A DNA stretch of 34,563 nt from an uncultured Treponema sp. (GTDB taxonomy: Bacteria; Spirochaetota; Spirochaetia; Treponematales; Treponemataceae), in assembly GCA_946628495.1 (NCBI GenBank), contig CAMOWQ010000010.1, forward strand, positions 1-34,563. The letters are read 5' to 3'. Within the stretch, counting starts at the first letter, position 1. Each line of letters opens with the position of its first letter. The position numbers and the translations under genes were made by a program. The notes beneath the pieces were generated by a model. The model ran no database searches. It worked only from the letters and a program-made list of their open reading frames with translations, and was not told the DNA's origin. Positions 26,904-34,563 of the stretch are shown here, in pieces.

Positions 26904-27773
26904 TTAAAACAAAGACGGTTGTAAAGGATCGTTTTCTGGAAATTCTTCTATCCATTTAAAAATGCTGTCTGTGCCAAGCATGATGTTGTTCTGGCGGCAG
27001 AGGGTAGAGAGGTAAGTCATAAGCTCATGTTCATGCGGGCTTGAACACATATAGTTGTAGCCGAAGGTACGGATATAGCGGTTTTTGAGATTGCTGTTAG
27101 GAAAGTTTCGCTCCAAAGCAGCGTAAAAATATTCTCTATTTCCTTCTCGCAAAGTTAGCCCCATTCCAAAACATATGATTGCGTGAACTTTTGCACGAAC
27201 GCAGTAATCAACAATTCCTTTTACATTTTCTTTTGTATCATTTATAAAAGGCAGAAGCGGACTGAACCAGACAACGGTGGGAATTCCTCGTTCGTGGCAG
27301 GCTTGCAAAACTTCAAAGCGGCGGCTTGTGGGACAGACGCCAGGTTCAATTTTGAGGCAAAGTTCGTCATCTGCAGTGGTGAGCGTCATTTGAACTACGG
27401 CTTTTGTCTTTTTGTTTATGCGTTCAAGAATATCCAGGTCGCGAAGCACAAGATCTGATTTAGTTATAAGAGTAGCGCCAAAATTGTATCGGTCAATAAT
27501 TTCAAGACAGCGGCGCATAAGGCCAAGTTCTTTTTCCAGAGGAATGTAAGGGTCGCACATTGAACCTGTACCAATCATGCAGCGTTTGCGTTTTTTACTA
27601 AGTGTTTCTTCCAGAAGTTCCGGTGCGTTTTGCTTAACTTCTATATCTTCGAACTCATGCGTAAACTGATAGCACTTGCTTCGCGAATCACAGTAAATGC
27701 AGCCATGCATACAGCCGCGGTAAATATTCATACTGCGAGGTGTTAGAATTGTCTTTGCGGTTACGAAGTGCAT
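26904..27773 (-). CDS. Radical SAM protein (SPL/Rv2578c-like)
   Basis: CxxxCxxC 'YRGCMHGCIYCDSRS', 'GTGSMCDPYIPLEKELGLMRRCLEII', 'LITKSDLVLRDLDIL'. Start refined to MHFVTAKTILTPRSMNIYRG because a TATAAT lies 6 nt upstream. Confidence 0.92.
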   Translation of the reverse strand: MHFVTAKTILTPRSMNIYRGCMHGCIYCDSRSKCYQFTHEFEDIEVKQNAPELLEETLSKKRKRCMIGTGSMCDPYIPLEKELGLMRRCLEIIDRYNFGATLITKSDLVLRDLDILERINKKTKAVVQMTLTTADDELCLKIEPGVCPTSRRFEVLQACHERGIPTVVWFSPLLPFINDTKENVKGIVDYCVRAKVHAIICFGMGLTLREGNREYFYAALERNFPNSNLKNRYIRTFGYNYMCSSPHEHELMTYLSTLCRQNNIMLGTDSIFKWIEEFPENDPLQPSLF

Positions 27774-27779
27774 GAATTT

Positions 27780-27788
27780 ATTATAGCA
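27780..27788 (-). promoter_or_regulatory. Predicted leaderless extended -10 promoter of the radical SAM gene
   Basis: Minus strand TGCTATAAT (TATAAT at 27785-27780) then AAATTC then ATG (27773). No SD; -35 poorly matched. Confidence 0.55.
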
Positions 27789-27892
27789 CAAAAAATATGG
27801 CTGTGTGATGTCATGTTTTGAGAGGTTCAAATTTTTCCTAAAATCAGAAAATATATGTTATACTTTGCTTAAGAAAACCGAAGGGAGTTTTT

Positions 27893-29098
27893 ATGTTCAT
27901 CGCTTGGGAAATCATAAAATTTATCTTAAATGTTTTGGCAATTACAACAATTGTAGATATCATTCTTATGGGGCCATTGTTTCCTCATTTTGAAAAACGT
28001 GCAAAGAGGTCGAAGTTTTTTGTAAGCCCAAAGAAGGAAACTGTGCGAACAGAAGCAGGCAGTTTTTTTGAATTTCAGGAGGGTGGCGGTTGTGCAGGTT
28101 TTTCTTCTGCTTTTGTTCTGAGGCATCTTGGCGAAAATGCCAAAGGGGATGAAGTTTTTAAAGAAGTTCCATTCACTTATGGTAACGGGGTTGCTTTTCC
28201 AAAAGGCATAACAGGATTTTTCAAAAAGCGCGGAATCAAAATGAAGGCATGCTGCGGTAACCTTGCAGCGTTGCAGAATGAACTTACCCATGGAAATCCA
28301 GTGATTGTTGTAATCCGTTCTTTTGTAGGAAAAAGTTTTTTGCATTTTGCCTGCGTTACCGGTTATGATGAAGAAAATATTTATTTTGCAGATTCTATAA
28401 AAGATTGGGTTAATGTGGATGAGGCTGGTAATCTGATTAAGTCAGAGGAAACTTCGGGTGCAGAGTCGGCAAGTGAGTCATCTTCTACGTCAGAACAGAA
28501 GGTTTACTACAATCGCGTTGTTCCTGTGGCGGAATTCAAAAAACTTTGGAATACTTCAATGCTCAAAATGCCATTATACTTTAATATTTATTTTGCAATG
28601 TCTGCGCCGGCTGAAAGCAAGGAACTTTGGGACGCATATAATTCAAATCTTGAAAAAATAGAAGGACTTACTTTGGTGCGTGGCGAGGAGGAGAAGATTC
28701 CAGAAGGGGTTTATCATCTTGTCTGCGAGATTCTTGTTCGACACACCGATGGTTCGTATCTTTTGATGAAGCGCGATCCGACTAAGCCTCTTTATCCGGA
28801 TATGTGGGAAGCAACGGCGGGTGGTTCGGCATTGCAGGGGGAAAGTCCTGTTGAAGGGGCAATGCGTGAACTTCGTGAAGAAACGGGAATCGTGTCAAAA
28901 TCGCTTGAAAAACTGGACTGGTCGTTGGGAAAAACTTGCATTCACTGCCGGTTTTTGTGCGTAACAGATTGTAAAAAAGATTCAATAATATTTCAAAAAG
29001 GCGAAACCTGTGCTTACCGTTGGGTGAGTGCAGAAGAACTTCTGGCTATTCCAGACGAAGAACTGGTTGGCTGGCAGATGAAGAGGTTTGTAAAATGA
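27893..29098 (+). CDS. Fusion protein: TM segment, C39-like papain-fold peptidase domain, C-terminal Nudix hydrolase
   Basis: TM 'IIKFILNVLAITTIVDIILMGPL'. C39-like 'QEGGGCAGFSSAFVLRHLG...FLHFACVTGYDEENIYFADS'. Exact Nudix box 'GSALQGESPVEGAMRELREETGI' (GX5EX7REUXEEXGU). SD 'gaagggagtttttATG'. Confidence 0.88.
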   Translation: MFIAWEIIKFILNVLAITTIVDIILMGPLFPHFEKRAKRSKFFVSPKKETVRTEAGSFFEFQEGGGCAGFSSAFVLRHLGENAKGDEVFKEVPFTYGNGVAFPKGITGFFKKRGIKMKACCGNLAALQNELTHGNPVIVVIRSFVGKSFLHFACVTGYDEENIYFADSIKDWVNVDEAGNLIKSEETSGAESASESSSTSEQKVYYNRVVPVAEFKKLWNTSMLKMPLYFNIYFAMSAPAESKELWDAYNSNLEKIEGLTLVRGEEEKIPEGVYHLVCEILVRHTDGSYLLMKRDPTKPLYPDMWEATAGGSALQGESPVEGAMRELREETGIVSKSLEKLDWSLGKTCIHCRFLCVTDCKKDSIIFQKGETCAYRWVSAEELLAIPDEELVGWQMKRFVK

Positions 29099-29670
29099 CA
29101 ACAATCTATTTTGTAAGACATTGTAAACCAGATATTAGCATAGCAGATGACAGAAAGAGGCCTTTGACCGAAGAAGGACTTGCAGATTCTACAAAGGTTA
29201 TGGAAGTTTTGAAGGATAAAAAAATCGATATGTTCATTTCAAGTCCATACAAGCGAAGTTATGATTCAATAAAAAAGGCAGCTGATTTTTACGGGCAGTC
29301 AATACTTACTGATGAAAGGCTCCGCGAACGTAAGGCTGGGAAAGACAGCAACAATCACGAAATGTTTAAAAAGCGCTGGGCAGATTTAAATTTTGCAGAA
29401 GCAGACGGAGAATCAATCGGTGAAGTGCAAAAAAGAAATATCGAAGCTTTAAACGAAATCCTTGAAAAATATCAGGATAAAATAATTGTAATCGGCACAC
29501 ACGGAACCGCGCTTAGCAGCATCTTTAATTATTATGATTCCAGTTTTAACGACGAAAGTTTTATGAAAATTGTAGATTTAATGCCATACATTGTAAAAAT
29601 GGAATTTGACGGCAAAAAGAACGTTTCTAAAGAAGAGGTGTTTTCTATTTATAAGGAATGGAAAGGCTGA
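29095..29670 (+). CDS. Histidine phosphatase superfamily protein
   Basis: 'MTTIYFVRHCKPDISIADDRKRPLTEEGLADS' (RHC variant), 'MFISSPYKRSYDSIKKAA', 'VIGTHGTALSSI'. ATGA overlap with the upstream gene's stop; SD AAGAGG. Confidence 0.9.
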   Translation: MTTIYFVRHCKPDISIADDRKRPLTEEGLADSTKVMEVLKDKKIDMFISSPYKRSYDSIKKAADFYGQSILTDERLRERKAGKDSNNHEMFKKRWADLNFAEADGESIGEVQKRNIEALNEILEKYQDKIIVIGTHGTALSSIFNYYDSSFNDESFMKIVDLMPYIVKMEFDGKKNVSKEEVFSIYKEWKG

Positions 29671-29702
29671 TACAAGTTCGAATTGAAAGAAAGAGAACTA
29701 AA

Positions 29703-30218
29703 ATGAAAACATTAATCATTCTCTGCGCCCCATGTGGCGTAGGAAAATCAACAATAAGAGAGCTTCTCGCCGCACGAAATCAGCTGACAGATTATGCCTG
29801 CATCGACACAGATGCCGTAGGCCTGAACTGGCACGACTACGCAGGCACAGACCATGAAAATCAATATCAAACAGATTGCCTCAAACGTGCAGACGAAATC
29901 TCCGGCGACAAAAATATTTTCTTTGTGAGTGCCGGCATGAATCCGCCGAACTTTTATAACAACGTGGATTTGCCCGAAACAATAGGGAGAACTTTTTTTA
30001 TCGGTATGACCTGTTCTGATGAAGAAATCACAAAACGCCTCAAAGCCAGACCGGCCGAACGCAAAACCGACAGCGATGACTTCATAAAAAGCCAGCACGA
30101 ATACAGTGCCTGGTTCAAAAGAAGTAAAGGAAAATTCCAGCTTTTTATTGATAATACAAATCAGACACAGGAAGAAACTGCCGGGCTTATCGAAGACTTT
30201 ATAAACTCACTACAGTAA
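29703..30218 (+). CDS. P-loop NTPase / small-molecule kinase-like protein
   Basis: Walker A 'MKTLIILCAPCGVGKSTIRELL', 'YACIDTDAVG'; AAA_33/zeta-kinase-like size and layout. Confidence 0.82.
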   Translation: MKTLIILCAPCGVGKSTIRELLAARNQLTDYACIDTDAVGLNWHDYAGTDHENQYQTDCLKRADEISGDKNIFFVSAGMNPPNFYNNVDLPETIGRTFFIGMTCSDEEITKRLKARPAERKTDSDDFIKSQHEYSAWFKRSKGKFQLFIDNTNQTQEETAGLIEDFINSLQ

Positions 30219-30420
30219 TGTGGGCAATATCCTGAATTCTGATATGAGTATCGTTTCCAATGTCCAGGAAGTCGCCCCAGTCTTCGGAGGTAAAGCAGCC
30301 GTGTTCATAACAACCACCATCGGAACGGCAGTTCTGGCAGGGGTTCTTTGAAAACTTTTCGATATTCTGGACAGTGTAAGTGTCGCTTGTTCCGTCTTTG
30401 AATTTTACAAGAATTCTCAT
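30199..30420 (-). CDS. 73-aa Cys-rich hypothetical protein
   Basis: Strong SD 'gcggaggtacgatATG' (minus strand) for MRILVKFKDGTSDTYTV...; contains 'CQNCRSDGGCYEHGC'. Confidence 0.72.
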   Translation of the reverse strand: MRILVKFKDGTSDTYTVQNIEKFSKNPCQNCRSDGGCYEHGCFTSEDWGDFLDIGNDTHIRIQDIAHITVVSL

Positions 30421-30496
30421 ATCGTACCTCCGCAATTATACTAACCGCACATTGTGAATTCCGCAACAATTATGATAAAATATCATCGAGGTAACT

Positions 30497-30928
30497 ATGA
30501 AAGATTTAAATAAAATAAAAGAACTTTGCCCGTCTGCTTACGATTTTATCGTTAGTAAAGCAAAAGATGCTGCTGTTGGGAAATATGAACTTGAAAACGG
30601 CGCTTATGTTAGCGTTCAGGAATATACAACCAAGGCGCGTGCAGAGGCTAAATATGAAGCTCACAAAAAGTTTATAGATATTCAGCTGATTCTTAGCGGA
30701 AAGGAACTTATTGCCGTAACTCCGATTGAAAAAATGGAAATTAAAGATGAATATAACGAAACAAAGGATGTTATGTTCTTCCAGCACAATGACGAATGTA
30801 CCGATTACGTTCTTGAATCTGGCGATTTTCTGATTTTATATCCGCAGGATGTTCATATGCCAGGCGTTTGCGTGAATGAAAAATCGGCAGTTCGAAAAAT
30901 TGTGGTAAAAGTGCCGGTGTCTAAATAA
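30497..30928 (+). CDS. YhcH/YjgK/YiaL (DUF386) family protein
   Basis: 'AKYEAHKKFIDIQLILSGKELIAVTPIEKM', 'GDFLILYPQDVHMPGVCVNEKSAVRKIVVKVPV'. SD GAGGT. Confidence 0.92.
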   Translation: MKDLNKIKELCPSAYDFIVSKAKDAAVGKYELENGAYVSVQEYTTKARAEAKYEAHKKFIDIQLILSGKELIAVTPIEKMEIKDEYNETKDVMFFQHNDECTDYVLESGDFLILYPQDVHMPGVCVNEKSAVRKIVVKVPVSK

Positions 30929-30950
30929 TTAAGAGATTGAGCTTAATTTA

Positions 30951-30989
30951 ACGGCGGAGATTTCAAGTCAGACTTGAAATCTCCGCCGT
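30951..30989. repeat. Perfect 19-bp inverted repeat with 1-nt centre
   Basis: ACGGCGGAGATTTCAAGTC (30951-30969), A, GACTTGAAATCTCCGCCGT (30971-30989). Confidence 0.95.
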
Positions 30990-31002
30990 ATCATGTTATC
31001 CT
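30974..31002 (+). promoter_or_regulatory. Predicted leaderless promoter of the DUF4143 AAA gene, -35 inside the palindrome
   Basis: TTGAAA (30974-30979), 17 nt, TATCCT (30997-31002), 6 nt, ATG at 31009. No SD. Confidence 0.55.
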
Positions 31003-31008
31003 TAATTT

Positions 31009-32214
31009 ATGATAAAGAGAAAGATTTCTGAATATATTACTTCTTGTATGAAGGATTATCCGTCAGTTGTAGTTTTTGGGCCTCGTCAATGTGGAAAAAC
31101 TACACTGGTTCAAAACATGTTTCCCGATTTTTCTTATGCAAATCTGGAAGACATGAATACGCGCTCTCTTGCAAAAAATGATCCTGAAGAATTTTTTACA
31201 AGATTTCCGGAACCTGTAATTATTGATGAAATACAGCGTGTGCCTGAATTATTAAGTACTGTTCAGGTTCGTATTGATAAGAATAAAAAAGCGGGACAAT
31301 ACATCCTTATCGGAAGCCAGCAGATTTCTCTTAAAAATTCAGTTTCTCAATCGCTTGCAGGTCGTATTGCAATTATTCAGATGCAGCCTTTATCTTTGGA
31401 AGAATTGAAGGCCAGCGGAATTGAACTGGAAAGAGATGTGCAGCTTGTGTCTGGCTGTATGCCTTTTCTCTTTACAAAAAAAGGTTTAAAGCCTTTTGAA
31501 TATTATCGCAACTATGTACAAACCTATCTGGAAAAAGATATTGCACAAATTAATGCCGTTCAGGATTTGATGAGATTTGAAAACTTCATGCGTCTTCTTG
31601 CGGGCCGCACTGGTCAGCTGGTAAACAATTCTGCACTCTCGGCTGATGTTGGTGTATCAAGTACTACAATCGGTTCCTGGCTTTCAATTCTTGAATCATC
31701 GCACATCGTATATACATTGCATCCCTGGTATGAAAACAGAACAAGTCAGGTTGTAAAGACTCCAAAAGTTTATTTTTGTGATACAGGTCTTGTTGCCTAT
31801 CTTTTGGGAATTGAAAATCCGTCACAAATGCAGCGGGACCCCCTTTTAGGAAATGTTTTTGAAAATCTTGTTGTTTCTGAAGCGCTTAAAGCCCGCTATA
31901 ACGCTGGAGCAGAACCAGATCTATTTTTCTTCAGAAATAGTAAAGGCTTAGAAATTGATTTGCTTTTAAAAGAAAATAAACTTCTTTCACTTTTTGAAGT
32001 AAAGAGTGGAAAAGCCTTGAATGAGGAATTTACAAAGAACATGAAAAAATTCTACGACCTGTATCCGTCTCATATTCAGCAATCAGAAATAAAAGGTTCT
32101 GTTATCTATAGCGGGGAAAATTATGAGTCATATAAAGATTTTTCGTATGTCAATTTCCATGATATCTCGCCGTTATTCGAACCAAAAGAAGCTCCTTTTA
32201 CATTAAACTTCTGA
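31009..32214 (+). CDS. AAA+ ATP-binding protein with DUF4143 C-terminal domain
   Basis: Walker A 'VVFGPRQCGKTTLVQ', Walker B 'PVIIDEIQRVPELLSTVQ', 'YILIGSQQISLKNSVSQSLAGRIAIIQMQPLSLEEL', C-terminal nuclease-like 'FFRNSKGLEIDLLLKENKLLSLFEVKSGK'. Confidence 0.94.
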   Translation: MIKRKISEYITSCMKDYPSVVVFGPRQCGKTTLVQNMFPDFSYANLEDMNTRSLAKNDPEEFFTRFPEPVIIDEIQRVPELLSTVQVRIDKNKKAGQYILIGSQQISLKNSVSQSLAGRIAIIQMQPLSLEELKASGIELERDVQLVSGCMPFLFTKKGLKPFEYYRNYVQTYLEKDIAQINAVQDLMRFENFMRLLAGRTGQLVNNSALSADVGVSSTTIGSWLSILESSHIVYTLHPWYENRTSQVVKTPKVYFCDTGLVAYLLGIENPSQMQRDPLLGNVFENLVVSEALKARYNAGAEPDLFFFRNSKGLEIDLLLKENKLLSLFEVKSGKALNEEFTKNMKKFYDLYPSHIQQSEIKGSVIYSGENYESYKDFSYVNFHDISPLFEPKEAPFTLNF

Positions 32215-32253
32215 TTTAGCGACATTTAATTTTATGACAGCGGAGACAATCAA

Positions 32254-33030
32254 ATGAAACTAAGTAAAAAAGATATTGAAGAAAAAATAAAAAATCAGAT
32301 TGCACTTGAGTTTAACTGCTCGCCAGCTGATTTTGACAAAACTGAAAATGTTATTACCACTGCCTGCCAGAGCGAGAATCGCAGAAAGTTTTCAGATAAG
32401 CCTTTCTTTTTGCAAATGGCTACTTTTGGAAAGAGCACTGTAATTTCAGCTGATGAATCAATTCATCCATGGCTTACTGAATGGGTAAAGGGCAAGCAGG
32501 GAATCTGGCTTTTTGAACAGCATAATTATTATGAGCTTGAATGCGAGCTTAGAAAGCACGGCTATAAAATGGCACTGACTCATCATATGTTTATGCCTGT
32601 CCCTGAACTGATGGAAATCAAAACTGATTTAAATATCAAATGGCTGGAACAAAAGGATATCATGCCCTTTTATGGAAATGAGAATTTCCCGAATGCAATC
32701 TGCGACAAGTTCAAACCGGAGCGCCCTGATGTGCTTTGCGTAGTTGCCATGGACGGTGACAAAATTATGGGTATGGCCGGCTGCTCGGCTGATACACCAG
32801 AGTTATGGCAGATTGGAATTGATGTCCTGCCTGAATACCGGGGTAGGGGTCTTGCAAAAACTCTTGTTACACTTTTGAGAAACGAGACTTTCCGTCGCGG
32901 AGCAATTCCATATTATGGTACAAGTCTTTCAAATCTTGCATCCTGGAAAACAGCGCTCGAGTGCGGCTTTAAGCCTTGTTGGGTAGAAAGTGAATCTCAT
33001 ACAGATGAGAAAATGGAATTTGCAAAGTAA
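32254..33030 (+). CDS. GNAT-family N-acetyltransferase
   Basis: 'LWQIGIDVLPEYRGRGLAKTLVTLLRNETFRRGAIPYYGTSLSNLASWKTALECGFKP' (acetyl-CoA motif A/B). SD GGAG. Confidence 0.93.
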   Translation: MKLSKKDIEEKIKNQIALEFNCSPADFDKTENVITTACQSENRRKFSDKPFFLQMATFGKSTVISADESIHPWLTEWVKGKQGIWLFEQHNYYELECELRKHGYKMALTHHMFMPVPELMEIKTDLNIKWLEQKDIMPFYGNENFPNAICDKFKPERPDVLCVVAMDGDKIMGMAGCSADTPELWQIGIDVLPEYRGRGLAKTLVTLLRNETFRRGAIPYYGTSLSNLASWKTALECGFKPCWVESESHTDEKMEFAK

Positions 33031-33079
33031 TGGAAAGATGATGATAACAAAAAAGTTTATTAGTGCGTGGGTGTAAATA

Positions 33080-34039
33080 ATGACAGATAATTATAGCAAA
33101 AAGTTTATTCAGGCCTTAGAAAACAAAGATTGTGAAACTCTTCTTTCAATTCCAAAAAGTGATGTGCATAATCATATTGGCCGTGGTTGCCGTAAGCAGT
33201 GGCTTTCTGAAAAATTGAATCATGTATTTGCTGATCCGCCTGCAAAGTTTGACGGACTCATGGGAATGCAGAACTGGTACGTAAACGAAATCCGCGATTA
33301 CACCCGCGAGCATGATGCTTCGGATCTACGCCGTGAAGGTTGTTTTGTAGAGGCTCAGCGTAATCATCTTGTAAGATTTGCTCCGGGATTTGCTGTTGAA
33401 GATATTGATGAATTTGGCAGCATGGAAGCGTTTATGGATTTCTGGCATGCAATGCATAAAAAGTATTGTCCTGAGGCAGCCTTTGAACCGGAGCTTGCCT
33501 TTCCATCTTATGGCGACGTCCACAAAGAAATACCCCTAGCAGAAGAATATTTTGCATCCGGATTTTTTCATTCGATTGATGTTTGTTGTGGGGAAGGGTA
33601 CAAGCCTTTCGATGCTTTTCTTCCTTTATATAAGATTGCAGAAAAAAATCATGTGTTAAAGCGAATGCATGTTGGAGAGTCTGGAACTGCAGAAGATGTG
33701 GAAGCTGCAGTTGAAACTCTCGGGCTGGATGAAGTTCATCACGGAATACATGCTGCCAGTTCGACACGTGTTATGAAGCTGCTTGCCGACAGAAAAATCA
33801 CTTTGAATTTATGCCCTACAAGTAACATCATGCTGAATTATGAAAATAGCTACGAGGATTATCCAATAAAGATTCTTGTAGAAAATGGTGTGCCTGTTAC
33901 GATTAATACAGATGACCTTCTGGTTTTCAATAGTTCTATTGATGAAGAATATCTCCGCCTGTATGAAGCAGGCACTTTGACTGCAAAGCAGCTGGATGAG
34001 ATTCGTCTCTGGGGAATATATGGCGGAAAAAGACAATAG
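33080..34039 (+). CDS. Adenosine deaminase-like amidohydrolase
   Basis: 'LLSIPKSDVHNHIGRGCRKQWL', 'MHVGESGTAEDVEAAVETLGLDEVHHGIHA', 'ITLNLCPTSNIMLN', 'VPVTINTDDLLVF'. Confidence 0.9.
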   Translation: MTDNYSKKFIQALENKDCETLLSIPKSDVHNHIGRGCRKQWLSEKLNHVFADPPAKFDGLMGMQNWYVNEIRDYTREHDASDLRREGCFVEAQRNHLVRFAPGFAVEDIDEFGSMEAFMDFWHAMHKKYCPEAAFEPELAFPSYGDVHKEIPLAEEYFASGFFHSIDVCCGEGYKPFDAFLPLYKIAEKNHVLKRMHVGESGTAEDVEAAVETLGLDEVHHGIHAASSTRVMKLLADRKITLNLCPTSNIMLNYENSYEDYPIKILVENGVPVTINTDDLLVFNSSIDEEYLRLYEAGTLTAKQLDEIRLWGIYGGKRQ

Positions 34040-34499
34040 TCTCAAAATCTTGCTCACAGGTTTTAAGGGAAAGAATAATTCTTCGGGAAAACTGGTTCAG
34101 GCAATTTCTGAAAACTACAGGCTGCTCACAAATTCGTTTGATGGTCTGAAAAAAGATATTGAAGAAATCAGTGGAGACATTAACTTTCTGATCATGTTTG
34201 GATGCGATAAAAATCTAAAAGATTCTGTACGGATCGAAAGATTTGCAGAAAAGAATGGTGAGAAGATTGCTTCTGGTGCTGATCAGGCAAAAATCTCGAC
34301 GAGTCTTGATAAGGCTGGGATAGAGAATTGTATTTCAGATACCTCAGGCCATTATTTATGCAATGAGGCATATTGGTATGCTTTAAAAAAGCTTAATGGA
34401 AAGGCAGTCTTTATTCATATTCCAACAATCAAGAATTTGGATGAAAGTTTTATTGATAAAATGAAAAAGTTTGTGAGTTATGAAATAGGAGGCAAATAA
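34020..34499 (+). CDS. Pyroglutamyl peptidase I (C15)-like protein
   Basis: 'ILLTGFKGKNNSSGKLVQAI' resembles C15 'GFEPFGG..NPS'. 'DTSGHYLCNEAYWYALKK' resembles the C15 catalytic Cys region; 'AVFIHIPTI' resembles the catalytic His strand. Overlaps the ADA-like gene by 20 nt. Confidence 0.72.
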   Translation: MAEKDNSLKILLTGFKGKNNSSGKLVQAISENYRLLTNSFDGLKKDIEEISGDINFLIMFGCDKNLKDSVRIERFAEKNGEKIASGADQAKISTSLDKAGIENCISDTSGHYLCNEAYWYALKKLNGKAVFIHIPTIKNLDESFIDKMKKFVSYEIGGK

Positions 34500-34563
34500 A
34501 TGGCAAGCAACATCGAAATAATTCCTTTACCAAAAGAGCAGTGGAAGGGTACTCCAATTCCGC
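34500..34563 (+). CDS. Start of a further CDS, possibly a GNAT acetyltransferase; truncated by window
   Basis: ATG immediately after the C15-like stop, SD 'ataggagGCAAATAA'. MASNIEIIPLPKEQWKGTPIP... Confidence 0.55.
   Translation, partial: MASNIEIIPLPKEQWKGTPIP

Noticed and set aside
27926-28345. 139-aa minus-strand ORF
   Set aside because: Antisense to the C39-like domain; no SD or motif.
31009-32214. Labelling the DUF4143 AAA gene as an antitoxin/toxin system or mobile element
   Set aside because: DUF4143 ATPases are widespread, of uncertain function and often solitary; no transposase or partner gene is visible beyond the palindrome.

Overview
The window is about 34.6 kb of an AT-rich bacterial chromosome. 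Gene content suggests a host-associated, polysaccharide-degrading Treponema-like spirochaete: a BspA-like LRR surface protein, GH5 and GH120 glycosidases, an MCP, and a BtuB-like receptor. Taxonomy is inferred from gene style, not proven. There is no rRNA, tRNA, CRISPR array or transposase that I can support. Main blocks: (1) a 5'-truncated beta-helix/BspA-like LRR gene; (2) a secreted GH5 glucanase; (3) a cobalamin riboswitch, with a readable L5-L13 kissing loop next to the Shine-Dalgarno (SD), controlling a novel lipoprotein and a TonB-dependent receptor; (4) a three-gene unit of exported protein, response regulator and histidine kinase; (5) a degenerate-GGDEF/intact-EAL protein, an M16 protease and an MCP; (6) a cytoplasmic GH120 beta-xylosidase and a GT4; (7) a MoxR-like AAA+ ATPase, an 84-aa protein and an HEMGH/VWA protein; (8) a YitT/YczE membrane protein and a class III cyclase with a 36-bp tandem repeat; (9) an accessory cluster with two histidine phosphatases, a radical SAM protein, a C39-like/Nudix fusion, a P-loop kinase, YhcH-like, DUF4143 AAA, GNAT, ADA-like and C15-like proteins. 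The strongest hunting results are the riboswitch architecture with its uncharacterised lipoprotein, a recurrent promoter geometry (-10 box, 6-7 nt, ATG, no SD) predicting leaderless mRNAs for at least six genes, the AAA+/84-aa/VWA-metallopeptidase cassette, the C39-Nudix fusion, and a perfect 19-bp palindrome holding the -35 box of a leaderless DUF4143 gene.
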